From Litoribrevibacter albus (GTDB lineage Bacteria > Pseudomonadota > Gammaproteobacteria > Pseudomonadales > Litoribrevibacteraceae), in contig NZ_BSNM01000026.1 in assembly GCF_030159995.1 (NCBI RefSeq), positions 172,767 through 236,766 of the forward strand: DNA of 64,000 nucleotides, in the 5' to 3' direction. A program made the position numbers and the translations under genes. Below are positions 53,437 through 63,000 of the stretch, one piece after another (the first letter of the stretch is position 1; each line of letters begins with the position of its first letter). The notes beneath the pieces were generated by a model. That model was not told the origin of the DNA and searched no databases. It saw only the letters and a list, made by a program, of their open reading frames with translations.

Positions 53437-55284
53437 ATGTCGGATGTGTTGGAGCAACTTCGTCAGCGCTTGGAAACTCAACTCGAATTTATCTATCGAG
53501 AGATTGATGGGGTGTCGGATTACCCGGGGATTGCCGAAGCTCTGATTTCAGCGATGGGGCTGAATGAAAAGGTCGAAGAAATGTCTGATCCTGTGCCGTA
53601 TCAAAACCACTGGACTCAACAGGATGTGGTGTTGATTACCTACGGCGACAGTCTTGAAAAACGCCGTTCCAAGAAGAGCCAGCAAGCCTGTTTGTCTGGC
53701 GAGCAGGAATACGGCTTTTCGGACATGGATGGCGACGTAAGTCTGGCGGAAAAACCGCTGAAAACTCTGAAACGCTTTTTGGACGAGCGTTGTAAAGAGG
53801 TGATCAACAGTGTGCATATTCTGCCGTTTTACCCGTACAGTTCCGACGACGGTTTTGCGGTCATTAACTATTCCGCCGTCAATGAATCCCTCGGTGGTTG
53901 GCCCGATGTTAACGCCATCGCCGAAGATTATCGGTTAATGGCAGACTTGGTGATCAACCATTGTTCCAGCCGCAGTATCTGGTTTGATAACTTTCTCAAG
54001 GGCGAAGGGCCGGGGTACGATTTCTTCTTTACCGCAGACCCTAATCAGGACTTGTCAGACGTAGTACGCCCAAGAACATCTTCCTTATTGAAAGAAGTGG
54101 AAACGGCGCAAGGCACACAACATGTGTGGTGTACCTTCAGTCATGATCAGGTGGATTTTGACTTTACCAACCCCAAGGTATTGATTGAATTTATCTGGAT
54201 CATTCGTCTGTATCTCGACAATGGCGTGCGCCTGTTCCGCCTTGATGCGGTGGCCTTTCTGTGGAAGAAACTGGGCACCAACTGTTTGAATCTGGAAGAG
54301 ACGCACGAGATCGTGCGACTGATGCGAAGCCTGATTGAACACGCACAACCGGACGCCGTGATCATCACCGAAACCAACATTCCGAACCGGGAAAACCTGG
54401 CGTACTTCGGGAACTCCAACGAAGCCCATTGTGTGTATAACTTCTCACTGCCGCCGTTATTGGTGAACACCTTGGTCACCGGCAGTTGTCATTATCTCAA
54501 GCAATGGATGATGAGTATGCCGCCGGCACAACACGGCACCGCCTATTTTAATTTCATCGCCTCACACGACGGCATTGGCTTACGACCGGCAGAAGGGCTG
54601 CTGGAAGATCAGGAACTCAACACGCTGATCAGCACCATGCAATCCTTTGGTGGACGCGTCTCCATGCGTGCGCTGGATAATGGTCAGAACAAACCGTACG
54701 AGATCAACATTTCCTTATTCGATGCCTTACAAGGCACCACCAAAGGGCCGGACCGCTGGGCGTTGGATCGCTTTGTGTGTGCTCATGCCATCATGTTTGC
54801 GTTGGAAGGTATTCCCGGTTTGTACATTCACAGTCTGTTGGGCACACGCAACGACTACGAAAAACTCAAGCACACAAACCACAACCGCTCGATTAACCGA
54901 CATCGTTGGGATGTGGAAGCCTTGCTAGAAAATCTCGATGATCCGCTGAATGATCACCATAAAGTCTTTCATCGGATAAAAGACTTACTGAAGATTCGTA
55001 CTCAACAGCGCGCATTCCACCCGAATGCCACTCAGTTTACTTTGCATCTGGGGGATCAATTGTTCGGCTTCTGGCGTCAGAGCATGGATCGCCGCCAGAG
55101 TATTTTCTGCATTTATAACATCTCCGATGAACCGCAAACGCTGGCTTTAACGGAAGTAAACCTGATCGGGTTGGATCGTTGGTATGAACTGATCTCGGGT
55201 GAGGAAATTACCGATTTATCACAAGAGATGATACTCGCGCCGTATCAGGCCCTGTGGATAACTAATGTGTTGGAGTCGGAATAA
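53437..55284 (+). CDS. GH13 (sucrose phosphorylase-like) enzyme, probably glucosylglycerate phosphorylase
   Basis: The 615-residue protein (ATG at 53437; the GTG just before is possible) is a GH13_18-type alpha/beta barrel: [31 protein letters not shown], the nucleophile Asp in [12 protein letters not shown], the acid Glu in IITETNIP and SHDGIGLRP. Relatives in this branch phosphorolyse sucrose, glucosylglycerol or glucosylglycerate. Given GpgS and glycerate kinase beside it, breakdown of glucosylglycerate to glucose-1-phosphate and glycerate is the best guess. It is the last gene of the operon. Confidence 0.8.
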   Translation: MSDVLEQLRQRLETQLEFIYREIDGVSDYPGIAEALISAMGLNEKVEEMSDPVPYQNHWTQQDVVLITYGDSLEKRRSKKSQQACLSGEQEYGFSDMDGDVSLAEKPLKTLKRFLDERCKEVINSVHILPFYPYSSDDGFAVINYSAVNESLGGWPDVNAIAEDYRLMADLVINHCSSRSIWFDNFLKGEGPGYDFFFTADPNQDLSDVVRPRTSSLLKEVETAQGTQHVWCTFSHDQVDFDFTNPKVLIEFIWIIRLYLDNGVRLFRLDAVAFLWKKLGTNCLNLEETHEIVRLMRSLIEHAQPDAVIITETNIPNRENLAYFGNSNEAHCVYNFSLPPLLVNTLVTGSCHYLKQWMMSMPPAQHGTAYFNFIASHDGIGLRPAEGLLEDQELNTLISTMQSFGGRVSMRALDNGQNKPYEINISLFDALQGTTKGPDRWALDRFVCAHAIMFALEGIPGLYIHSLLGTRNDYEKLKHTNHNRSINRHRWDVEALLENLDDPLNDHHKVFHRIKDLLKIRTQQRAFHPNATQFTLHLGDQLFGFWRQSMDRRQSIFCIYNISDEPQTLALTEVNLIGLDRWYELISGEEITDLSQEMILAPYQALWITNVLESE

Positions 55285-55301
55285 TGTGAACTAGCATCAA
55301 G

Positions 55302-55392
55302 AATCAATGGGGTCAGAGTAAGTGAATTTGATAGTTGAGTTAGGGGCTGGCTTTATCCTGCCTGGATTGTTCTTACTCTGACCTTATTGATT
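55302..55392. repeat. REP-like palindrome, copy 3 (long loop)
   Basis: AATCAATGGGGTCAGAGTAAG (from 55302) faces CTTACTCTGACCTTATTGATT (ending 55392), arms about 20 nt with a loop of about 50 nt. Confidence 0.8.
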
Positions 55393-55409
55393 TTGACCTT
55401 ATAGATTTG

Positions 55410-55471
55410 CGCACCAAAATAGGGATGCTTTACCTAGGGGTACCTGTGGGTATGTGTTCTGTTTTGGTGCG
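55410..55471. promoter_or_regulatory. Inverted pair of GGTGCG half-sites upstream of nasB
   Basis: CGCACCAAAA (55410-55419) and TTTTGGTGCG (55462-55471) are a perfect 10-bp inverted pair 42 nt apart. They lie about 100-160 nt upstream of the predicted nasB transcript start, and each resembles an NtrC half-site. Confidence 0.5.
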
Positions 55472-55545
55472 TTTTAGTGTTTGTTCTTCCCGGAAAATGA
55501 TTCGGTATTTACGATATTTCCTTTAATTTTAATGGGTTAGTTCCT

Positions 55546-55563
55546 GTGGTATAGCAATTGCTA
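55546..55563 (+). promoter_or_regulatory. Sigma-54 promoter candidate for nasB-nasA
   Basis: TGTGGTATAGCAATTGCTAA has GG at 55548-55549 and GC at 55560-55561 with 10 nt between, and a perfect -12 TTGCT. The transcript would start near 55572. Confidence 0.6.
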
Positions 55564-55607
55564 AATTTAATGGGTGATGATTATAAAAGCTCAATTTTGG
55601 GGCTTTG

Positions 55608-55662
55608 AATCAATGGGATCAGAGTAAAGGAATCTCTTGTACTTACTCTGACCTCATTGATT
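55608..55662. repeat. REP-like palindrome, copy 4
   Basis: AATCAATGGGATCAGAGTAA faces TTACTCTGACCTCATTGATT (ending 55662). It falls in the predicted 5' leader of nasB, 36 nt before the start codon. Confidence 0.8.
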
Positions 55663-55697
55663 TTCACATTTCTTCATTCGCACCATTGGAGTTAGAA

Positions 55698-56915
55698 ATG
55701 AAACAGCAGTTAGTGGTCATTGGCAATGGTATGGCCGGGATGAAAGCCGTAGAAGAGTTGCTTTCTGCTGCCCCTGATAAGTTTGAAATTACGGTGTTCG
55801 GTGCCGAACCTTACGGCAACTACAACCGCATCATGCTTTCCCCTGTGTTATGTGGGGAGAAGTCCATTGACGACATCATCATTAATGATCGTCAGTGGTA
55901 CGAAGACAATCACATTACGCTTCACGCCGGGCCAGACAAGGCTGTAGTGGAGATTGATCGCACCAGCAAGCGCGTGATAGCCAAAGATGGCACCGAATGC
56001 CATTACGATAAGCTCCTGATCGCCACCGGCTCCAACCCCTTTATTCTGCCGATTCCCGGTCATGATCTGGACGGCGTAATTGCCTTTCGTGACATTTTCG
56101 ATGTCAACAAAATGCTCAGCTACAGCGAGAGCAAACGCCATGCGGTGGTGTTGGGTGGCGGTTTGCTTGGGCTGGAAGCAGCCAACGGTCTGGTGCAGCG
56201 CGGCATGGACGTGACCGTCATTCATAGCAACGAAATCCTACTGAATCGTCAGTTAGACGACACCGCCGGACACCTGCTGCAATTGGAGCTGGAAAAGCGC
56301 GGCGTGAAATTCAAAATGTCCGCTAAAACCACGGCCTTAATCGATAACGGTGAAGGCCATGTCTGTGCGGCTCAGTTTGCCGATGGGGTTGAGTTGCCTT
56401 GCGATTTGTTTGTGATGGCCATTGGCGTTCGACCGAATTACAAACTGGCCGAAGCGGCGGGCATTCATTGCGAACGTGGCATTGTGGTCAGCGACACCTT
56501 ACAAACCTTTGACCCGTCGATTTATGCGGTGGGCGAATGCATTCAACACCGTGGCGATACCTTTGGGCTGGTGGCTCCGTTATTTGAACAAGCCAAAGTC
56601 TGCGCCAATCATTTAAGCGGTCACGGTATGGCCGAATACAAAACCTTACCGAGCGCGACTAAATTAAAAGTAACGGGTATTAACCTGTTTTCCATTGGTG
56701 ATTTTATTGGTGATGAAGACTCTGAAATCATCAAGTTCTCTGATCCATCGGCACAGGTTTATAAGAAGATCGTGGTGAAAAATAACGGCATCATCGGCGT
56801 GGTGCTTTATGGCGATACCAAAGACGGTGCCTGGTATCAAAGCCTGCTGGAACAGCGAACCAACATTGAAACCATGCGCGAGTATTTAATTTTCGGTCAG
56901 GCGTATTTCCAATAG
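55698..56915 (+). CDS. nasB: FAD-dependent electron-transfer subunit of assimilatory nitrate reductase
   Basis: From the ATG at 55698 (TTGGAG site, 405 residues). An in-frame extension to 55605 is only the REP repeat read through. The protein is the FAD/NAD(P)H module of the NirB/NasB group: LVVIGNGMAGMKAVEEL, GNYNRIMLSPVLCGE, HAVVLGGGLLGLEAANGL, IYAVGECIQHRGD. It stops before any BFD domain; that domain sits on NasA instead. It would oxidise NAD(P)H and reduce NasA. It is paralogous to the N-terminal parts of NirB and of the fusion protein at 40.9 kb. Confidence 0.85.
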   Translation: MKQQLVVIGNGMAGMKAVEELLSAAPDKFEITVFGAEPYGNYNRIMLSPVLCGEKSIDDIIINDRQWYEDNHITLHAGPDKAVVEIDRTSKRVIAKDGTECHYDKLLIATGSNPFILPIPGHDLDGVIAFRDIFDVNKMLSYSESKRHAVVLGGGLLGLEAANGLVQRGMDVTVIHSNEILLNRQLDDTAGHLLQLELEKRGVKFKMSAKTTALIDNGEGHVCAAQFADGVELPCDLFVMAIGVRPNYKLAEAAGIHCERGIVVSDTLQTFDPSIYAVGECIQHRGDTFGLVAPLFEQAKVCANHLSGHGMAEYKTLPSATKLKVTGINLFSIGDFIGDEDSEIIKFSDPSAQVYKKIVVKNNGIIGVVLYGDTKDGAWYQSLLEQRTNIETMREYLIFGQAYFQ

Positions 56916-57032
56916 AGAAGGGCGCCTCAGTATCAGGTTCCCGGCTCACGCCAACAAACAGGGATATAGGGTTCTTAACCCGAGATCAGACGATAGCTTT
57001 ATCAGGTACAGCGTCTTTCCAAGGTAGCTTTC

Positions 57033-59774
57033 ATGACAGTAGAAACAATTGAAATTCCGGTAAAAGAAGTGACGGACCTTCAAACCATCAAAACGACGTG
57101 CGCCTATTGTGGTGTCGGTTGTGGTATTCAAGCGACGGTGTCTCCCTCGCAACGCACCGTCGAAGTGAAAGGCGACCCGGAACACCCATCCAACTTCGGG
57201 CGTTTATGTTCCAAAGGCTCTGCCTTGGCTGAAACCCTGGATTTATCGAGCCGTTTGTTGGAACCACAGATCTATGGCCGTCCCGCCTCGTGGGACGATG
57301 CCATCAGTATGGTTGCCAGCAAGTTCCAACAAGTGATCGACGAACATGGCCCAGACGCGGTGGCCTTCTACGGTTCCGGTCAGCTGCTTACCGAAGATTA
57401 TTACGTGGCGAATAAGCTGATGAAGGGCTTCATAGGCAGCGGCAACATGGATACCAACAGCCGCTTGTGCATGTCGTCCTCTGTGTCTGGGCATAAGCGC
57501 GCCTTTGGTTCTGATACCGTGCCTAACTGCTATGAAGACTATGAGCACACTGACCTGATTGTGCTGGTGGGTTCCAACACCGCATGGTGTCACCCGGTCT
57601 CCTTCCAACGCATTCGTCAGGCCAAAGAGAATAACCCGAACCTGAAAGTGGTGGTGATCGACCCACGCAAGACCGACAGTTGTGACATTGCCGATCTGCA
57701 TGTGCCTGTAAAAGTTGGCTCCGATGTGGCTTTGTTTAATGGCTTGTTGGCGTACCTTTATCAAGAAAACGCATTGGATCAGGACTACATCGATCAACAC
57801 ACCGAAGGTTTTGATCAGGCCATTCAAGCCGCTCAGTTGGATGCCTTTAACGTCGCGACCGTGGCGGAGAAATGTCGCTTGGCGCCGCACGTGGTCGAGA
57901 CCTTCTATCGTTGGTTCAAAGAAACCAATAAAACCCTGACGTTGTACAGCCAAGGGGTGAATCAATCGTCGTCTGGTTCGGACAAAGTTAACGCCATCAT
58001 TAACTGCCACTTGGCTACCGGCCGCATTGGTAAAGAAGGGGCAGGGCCGTTCTCTCTGACCGGTCAGCCGAATGCCATGGGTGGCCGAGAAGTGGGTGGC
58101 TTGGCAACCCAGTTGGCCGCACACATGGAGTTCAGCGAACAAGACAGAGACATCGTTCAGCGTTTCTGGCAGTCCGACAATGTCACCGATAAACCGGGCT
58201 TACCGGCGGTGGATCTGTTTGATGCCGTGGCGGACGGGAAAATCAAAGCCATTTGGATCATGGCAACCAACCCGGTGGTGAGCCTGCCGAATGCCGATAA
58301 GGTCAAACAGGCGCTGCAACAATGTGAGTTTGTGGTGGTGTCGGATTGCGTGGCACACACAGACACACTCGATTTAGCGCATGTGAAATTACCGGCGGCG
58401 GGTTGGAGTGAGAAAGACGGCACCGTCACTAACTCCGAACGTCGTATTTCAAGACAACGGGCCTTATTGCCGTTGGCCGGGAACGCCAAACCCGATTGGT
58501 GGATCATCACCCAGGTGGCGAGAAAGATGGGCTTTGAGAACGCCTTCCCGTATGAAACCCCTGTGGATGTTTTTAGAGAACACGCCCGTTTCTCCGGCTT
58601 TGAAAACTCACCGGAACAACGACTTCGCAGCTTTAACATTTCAGGCTTGGCAGAAATTACGGATGAGCAATACCAGTCCTTCCCGCCGACCCAATGGCCG
58701 ATTGTGTCCAGTGATGCGCTGCAAGATATTAACAACTTCGAGAACACCAAACGCCTCTTTGCCGAGGGTGGCTTCTTCACGCCAACGCGCAAAGCCAAGT
58801 TTGTAGCGGTCGAACACCGGGCACCGAAAAACGCACCCGATGCGAATTGGCCGTTGATCCTCAACACCGGTCGTTTGCGTGATCAATGGCACACCATGAC
58901 GCGCACCGGCTTATCGGCGCGGCTGAACCAACATAAGCCCGAACCCTTTGTGGAAATCACTTCGGCCGACGCTCAAGCCAATGGCTTAGAACAAGGCCAA
59001 CTGGCATTGATCGAAAGCCAGTGGGGTAAGATGCTGGCGCGCGTTACCGTCACCGATCGCATTGCCCAAGGCGAGATCTTTGTGCCCATGCACTGGACGG
59101 ATCAATTCAGCAGCCACAGCCGTATGGGCGGCGTGGTCAACCCGGTAGTTGACCCGGTGTCCTTCCAGCCGGAAAGCAAACACACGCCGGTACGAATCTC
59201 CGCCTTTAGCGCTGCATGGCATGGTTTCATTCTTTCCCGTCACCCACTGGTGTTGGACGGCATTGATTATGTGGTCTTGGCCAAAGGCAACGGCTACTTC
59301 CGTTACGAACTGGCGGGCAAACGCGACGTGAAAAACTGGCAAGGTCACCTCGCGTATCAGCTCAAACCGTATTCCGGCGAGCTGGACTGGCAAACCTTCC
59401 AAGATCAAACCAAAAAAGTCTTCCGTACCGCCTGCTTCCACGAAGGCGAACTGCAGGCTGTGCTAATCACAGGCCCAGACAGCCACCTGCCAGAACGGGA
59501 ATGGATTGGCTCACTGTTTGACCCCGCCCGTGAAACCGAGCTGGAAGCCGACGAACGCATGGCACTGCTCACCGGCAAACCACCACTTGGCACACCGGAC
59601 GTAGGCAAGATCGTTTGCGCCTGCTTCAACGTCGGCGCCAAAACCATCGAAAACGCCATCAAAGACGGCAAACTCACCACCCCGCAAGAGGTTGGTAAAT
59701 GCTGTAAAGCCGGTACCAACTGCGGCTCCTGTGTGCCTGAGATTAAGGGGATCTTGGCGGCGGTTGGGAAGTAG
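57033..59774 (+). CDS. nasA: Assimilatory nitrate reductase catalytic subunit with C-terminal BFD domain
   Basis: The 913-residue cytoplasmic molybdoenzyme has no Tat signal. [4Fe-4S] ligands are in CAYCGVGCG and GRLCSKG, and the Mo-ligand Cys in NSRLCMSSSVSGHKRAFGSD. Molybdopterin-binding stretches (GSNTAWCHPVSF, GVNQSSSGSDKVNAI, ATNPVVSLPN, LNTGRLRDQWHTMTRTG) follow. The last 55 residues are a BFD-like [2Fe-2S] domain (VCACFNVG, CCKAGTNCGSCVP). This is the standard long NasA, taking electrons from NasB through its [2Fe-2S] domain. It is the second nitrate reductase of the window. Confidence 0.94.
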   Translation: MTVETIEIPVKEVTDLQTIKTTCAYCGVGCGIQATVSPSQRTVEVKGDPEHPSNFGRLCSKGSALAETLDLSSRLLEPQIYGRPASWDDAISMVASKFQQVIDEHGPDAVAFYGSGQLLTEDYYVANKLMKGFIGSGNMDTNSRLCMSSSVSGHKRAFGSDTVPNCYEDYEHTDLIVLVGSNTAWCHPVSFQRIRQAKENNPNLKVVVIDPRKTDSCDIADLHVPVKVGSDVALFNGLLAYLYQENALDQDYIDQHTEGFDQAIQAAQLDAFNVATVAEKCRLAPHVVETFYRWFKETNKTLTLYSQGVNQSSSGSDKVNAIINCHLATGRIGKEGAGPFSLTGQPNAMGGREVGGLATQLAAHMEFSEQDRDIVQRFWQSDNVTDKPGLPAVDLFDAVADGKIKAIWIMATNPVVSLPNADKVKQALQQCEFVVVSDCVAHTDTLDLAHVKLPAAGWSEKDGTVTNSERRISRQRALLPLAGNAKPDWWIITQVARKMGFENAFPYETPVDVFREHARFSGFENSPEQRLRSFNISGLAEITDEQYQSFPPTQWPIVSSDALQDINNFENTKRLFAEGGFFTPTRKAKFVAVEHRAPKNAPDANWPLILNTGRLRDQWHTMTRTGLSARLNQHKPEPFVEITSADAQANGLEQGQLALIESQWGKMLARVTVTDRIAQGEIFVPMHWTDQFSSHSRMGGVVNPVVDPVSFQPESKHTPVRISAFSAAWHGFILSRHPLVLDGIDYVVLAKGNGYFRYELAGKRDVKNWQGHLAYQLKPYSGELDWQTFQDQTKKVFRTACFHEGELQAVLITGPDSHLPEREWIGSLFDPARETELEADERMALLTGKPPLGTPDVGKIVCACFNVGAKTIENAIKDGKLTTPQEVGKCCKAGTNCGSCVPEIKGILAAVGK

Positions 59775-59789
59775 TAAATAGGCGGTTTT

Positions 59790-59829
59790 TTTGTAAATCG
59801 GGAGTCCAAGCGGACTTCCGATTTACAAA
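59790..59829 (+). terminator. Hairpin after nasA
   Basis: TTTGTAAATCGG (59790-59801) pairs with CCGATTTACAAA (59818-59829), with an inner AGTCC/GGACT stem. The left T-run comes before the stem and only A's follow, so it may stabilise the 3' end or act on the reverse strand rather than terminate classically. From 59830 to 60067 the sequence is AT-rich with no gene. Confidence 0.5.
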
Positions 59830-60067
59830 TAACAACGTTCCTATTTTTATCGACTTCTTTCACGGTATTTCTTCGTGTAATGTTTAGGTGTTAGGTTATT
59901 ATGAATAACAGTTATTTAATGTAGATGAATAATCAATGTGATCAATAGTACTAGGAGGTTCTTTCTAAGATACTTATCTTATATTTTTATTTCTCATCAA
60001 AAGGTCATTTAACTTTTTAAGCTTTCATTGGAAAAGAAAGTTGGTTGATTTTACCAAGTTTTCGGCC

Positions 60068-63000
60068 TTAGCCAGAGTTTCCCTTGAATTGGTCTCTAGA
60101 TATAGTCATTAGTTCATCCAAAATGCTACGAACCTCTGGTTCATTATTAAGATTTAAAGTAGGTAAAATAGCTTTCATTAAGCACAGAACATTCTTAGGC
60201 CAAGAGTAATCTTTTACTGAAAGGGCTTTATCTATGTGTACAAAGTGATATTCAGGATCTTTAAGTAAGTATCTTTGTTGTCCCCAAAAATCTAACCATT
60301 TAACTTTTAATGATTCAAAAGCTAGCCTAGATATTAAATTTGATTGCTTTATATCAATACCAATTTTAATAGCGATTAAAGTTTGGTGAAATACTCCGAT
60401 AATTAGGCTTATAGAAGTTTTTTTTTGTTGATGGCGTAATCTCATTAGTAATTTAGAATTATGAGCTATTGCATCAGTTGTATTTATCTCCTTGCCTTCC
60501 ATTATGCTAATTAACTCTGTCCGAATAACTACTTCTGGCTCCATTAAAATATGTGTTACTAGTTTATCAACCTCATCCCACTTGCTTTGGAGCGCACAAC
60601 TGATAACGAAGCTAAGTAAGTAGTGCTCAACGATACCATTATAAATTTCAAAATCTGCTATTGTTGCTTCTGGTAGGGCTTGATATGTGAAATTAATATC
60701 TTTCGATTTATTTATTTTCACGTTAGTTGAAATATAGCTTAAATTTGAAACAAAGCATTTCAATGCTCTAATTAATAACTCTCCATTTGGATTTATAATG
60801 GCCGTATCTAGTCTAGAAGATCTTAAAGCAAGCTCACCTTCCACGATTGGGCCTTTAGGTAAATGTTCCACAAGATTTGAGGCTATACCTACATCTAATG
60901 AACAATAATTCTCTATCGAAGCCAACATATACCAAGCCATTTCGATAGGCGTTAATCTTTGTTTATCGATATCTTTGTGAGGTTCAGGATTGCTAACGAT
61001 TCCAGGGTATATAGTGACCTTTTCACCATTAACTACAAATTTCTTTTGCTTAGATGCTTCTTGTTCAAGCCATAACAAAATATGGCGAGATATTGCATGG
61101 CAATGAGCAGCTTGTAACGAACTTTTAGGCTCTATGTCTTTAAGTTCCAACAATACACCTGCAAGATCTTGAATGCATTCTTCTCTATTACCACTACGCC
61201 AACTTGCTAAGGCTGCATCTGCTTTAAAACCTACTTGCATAGGTTTATTTTCTAGTAATTCCCTTTCTTTGCTAGCAGAAGCTCCAAGTAAATAAAACTT
61301 TCTTGCTAACGAGTGATTCTTTATATTTTCTGCACAAATAGCAGCATCCCTATAAAAGAATATTTTTTCGACACTATTAAGCACAGCATTCGAAGCTATC
61401 AGCTGATTTGAAAGGGCAAGACTTTTACCATACTCTTTTGCCCTAAATAGGACTTTTGCTTTGGCTCTTATTAAGCAAGCACTTGAGCTTCCATATTTTG
61501 ATAAACCTGAGTCAATAACCATAAGAGCTTTATCTTTTTTTCCTCCTGATTCATCCCAAATAACTGCAGTAAATTGTACGCAAACTTCCGCTAGCTCCTT
61601 GTGTTCCCATCTATTAGCAAAAGATTCTAATTCAGAAAATATAGCTGAATGCTTTTCGCAATCAATCGTTTCTCGTTTATATTCATGCAGCCATGCCCCT
61701 CTAACAAAAGTATCTACCCCAAAATCAATTTGCTCGATAGTTTGAAATAGGTCTTTTCTTGCATCTGAGCCTAACGTGTCAATAAACTCAAATAATGGGA
61801 TTAATTCTTCTATTGTTTTAATTTGATGAAGTTGGTTAATGATTAAAAAATTTACAATTGATATGCCTTCAATTTCTGTCGGAATTTCATTGTGAGATAT
61901 TGAAGTAGGAAGTAACTCAGCTTTATTTTTAAATAGAGTGTTAAGCTTCATCACTATGGAATTCCAGTTCGGTAAATTTCCAAATTTAGGCTGGGACAAT
62001 AAAAGTTTTGAATATATCATTATCCGCACTAATACAGAGCTACCAGCTTCTTGGGCATCAGATTTATCTGCTTCGATCTCAAAACGGTTAAACGTTTCTA
62101 AGTAACTATCTTTTTTATCTTCAAAGCATGTTAAAAGTATTAGCTGAGATCCTCTCAGCATAAGATTTACATTCGAGTCATGTGCATAAATTGAATTGTC
62201 TGTATTCAAAAAAGTAAACATTATCAAATGTGGGGCTATGATTTGAAGCTCACTGAGTTCAGTAGTTAGAATCGGATAACAAAGAAGTGCAAGTGCTCTA
62301 GAATTCTCCCCTGAAAATGCTGCAATAAATGCAGTATTCATAGTAATTGGATCAATTACTTTTTTACGAAGGATTGAGTCCGCAATTTCACATTGAATCG
62401 GTTTCCTCTGCTGTTTGGTTAAGGTTGCGACAGCAAAGTTTGATAACAATGGTGATAAAGAAAAGCAATCCATTTCATGTTGATCTATCCAAGACCCTAC
62501 AAGGCTGTCAAAGGTAATTCCAGCGTTTGCAATTTTAGGAGGTAATAAAGCTAAATCAAGAACCAGATTCCTATCGAATCTACCTGTAATTAGAGATACT
62601 CGCTCGACAATCTCCCTTGCGCTAGCAGGGAGCTCATGAAGTAACCGTTCTCTTGTTTTCTTCTTAACTCTTTCTACCGTTTCATTTTTTTGCAATAAAG
62701 AGTTTAAGGTTCGAAATTCTTCAATGCTCCATTTGCTTTTTTTCATGCTTTGAATCATTGCGATAACTAATTGAGGGTGTCCTCCACCTGAAGACATATA
62801 TATATATCTTGCCCAATAATCCGCTGTCACACCCAAAGCAGATAAAATCTCTTTTATATCTGTCTCGGAAAAGTCATCAACTTTTTGTTCAACCTCCAGA
62901 GGGAGCTCAGCAGAATATAAGTAATCTTCATCTGTTACTCTTGACGATGTGAAAAGTATAAAAATATTATTTTTTTTACAAAAATGATGAAGGCTAAGTA

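Noticed and set aside
55605..55697. N-terminal extension of nasB
   Set aside because: The extra codons are the REP palindrome; the ATG at 55698 has a proper ribosome site and the conserved start.
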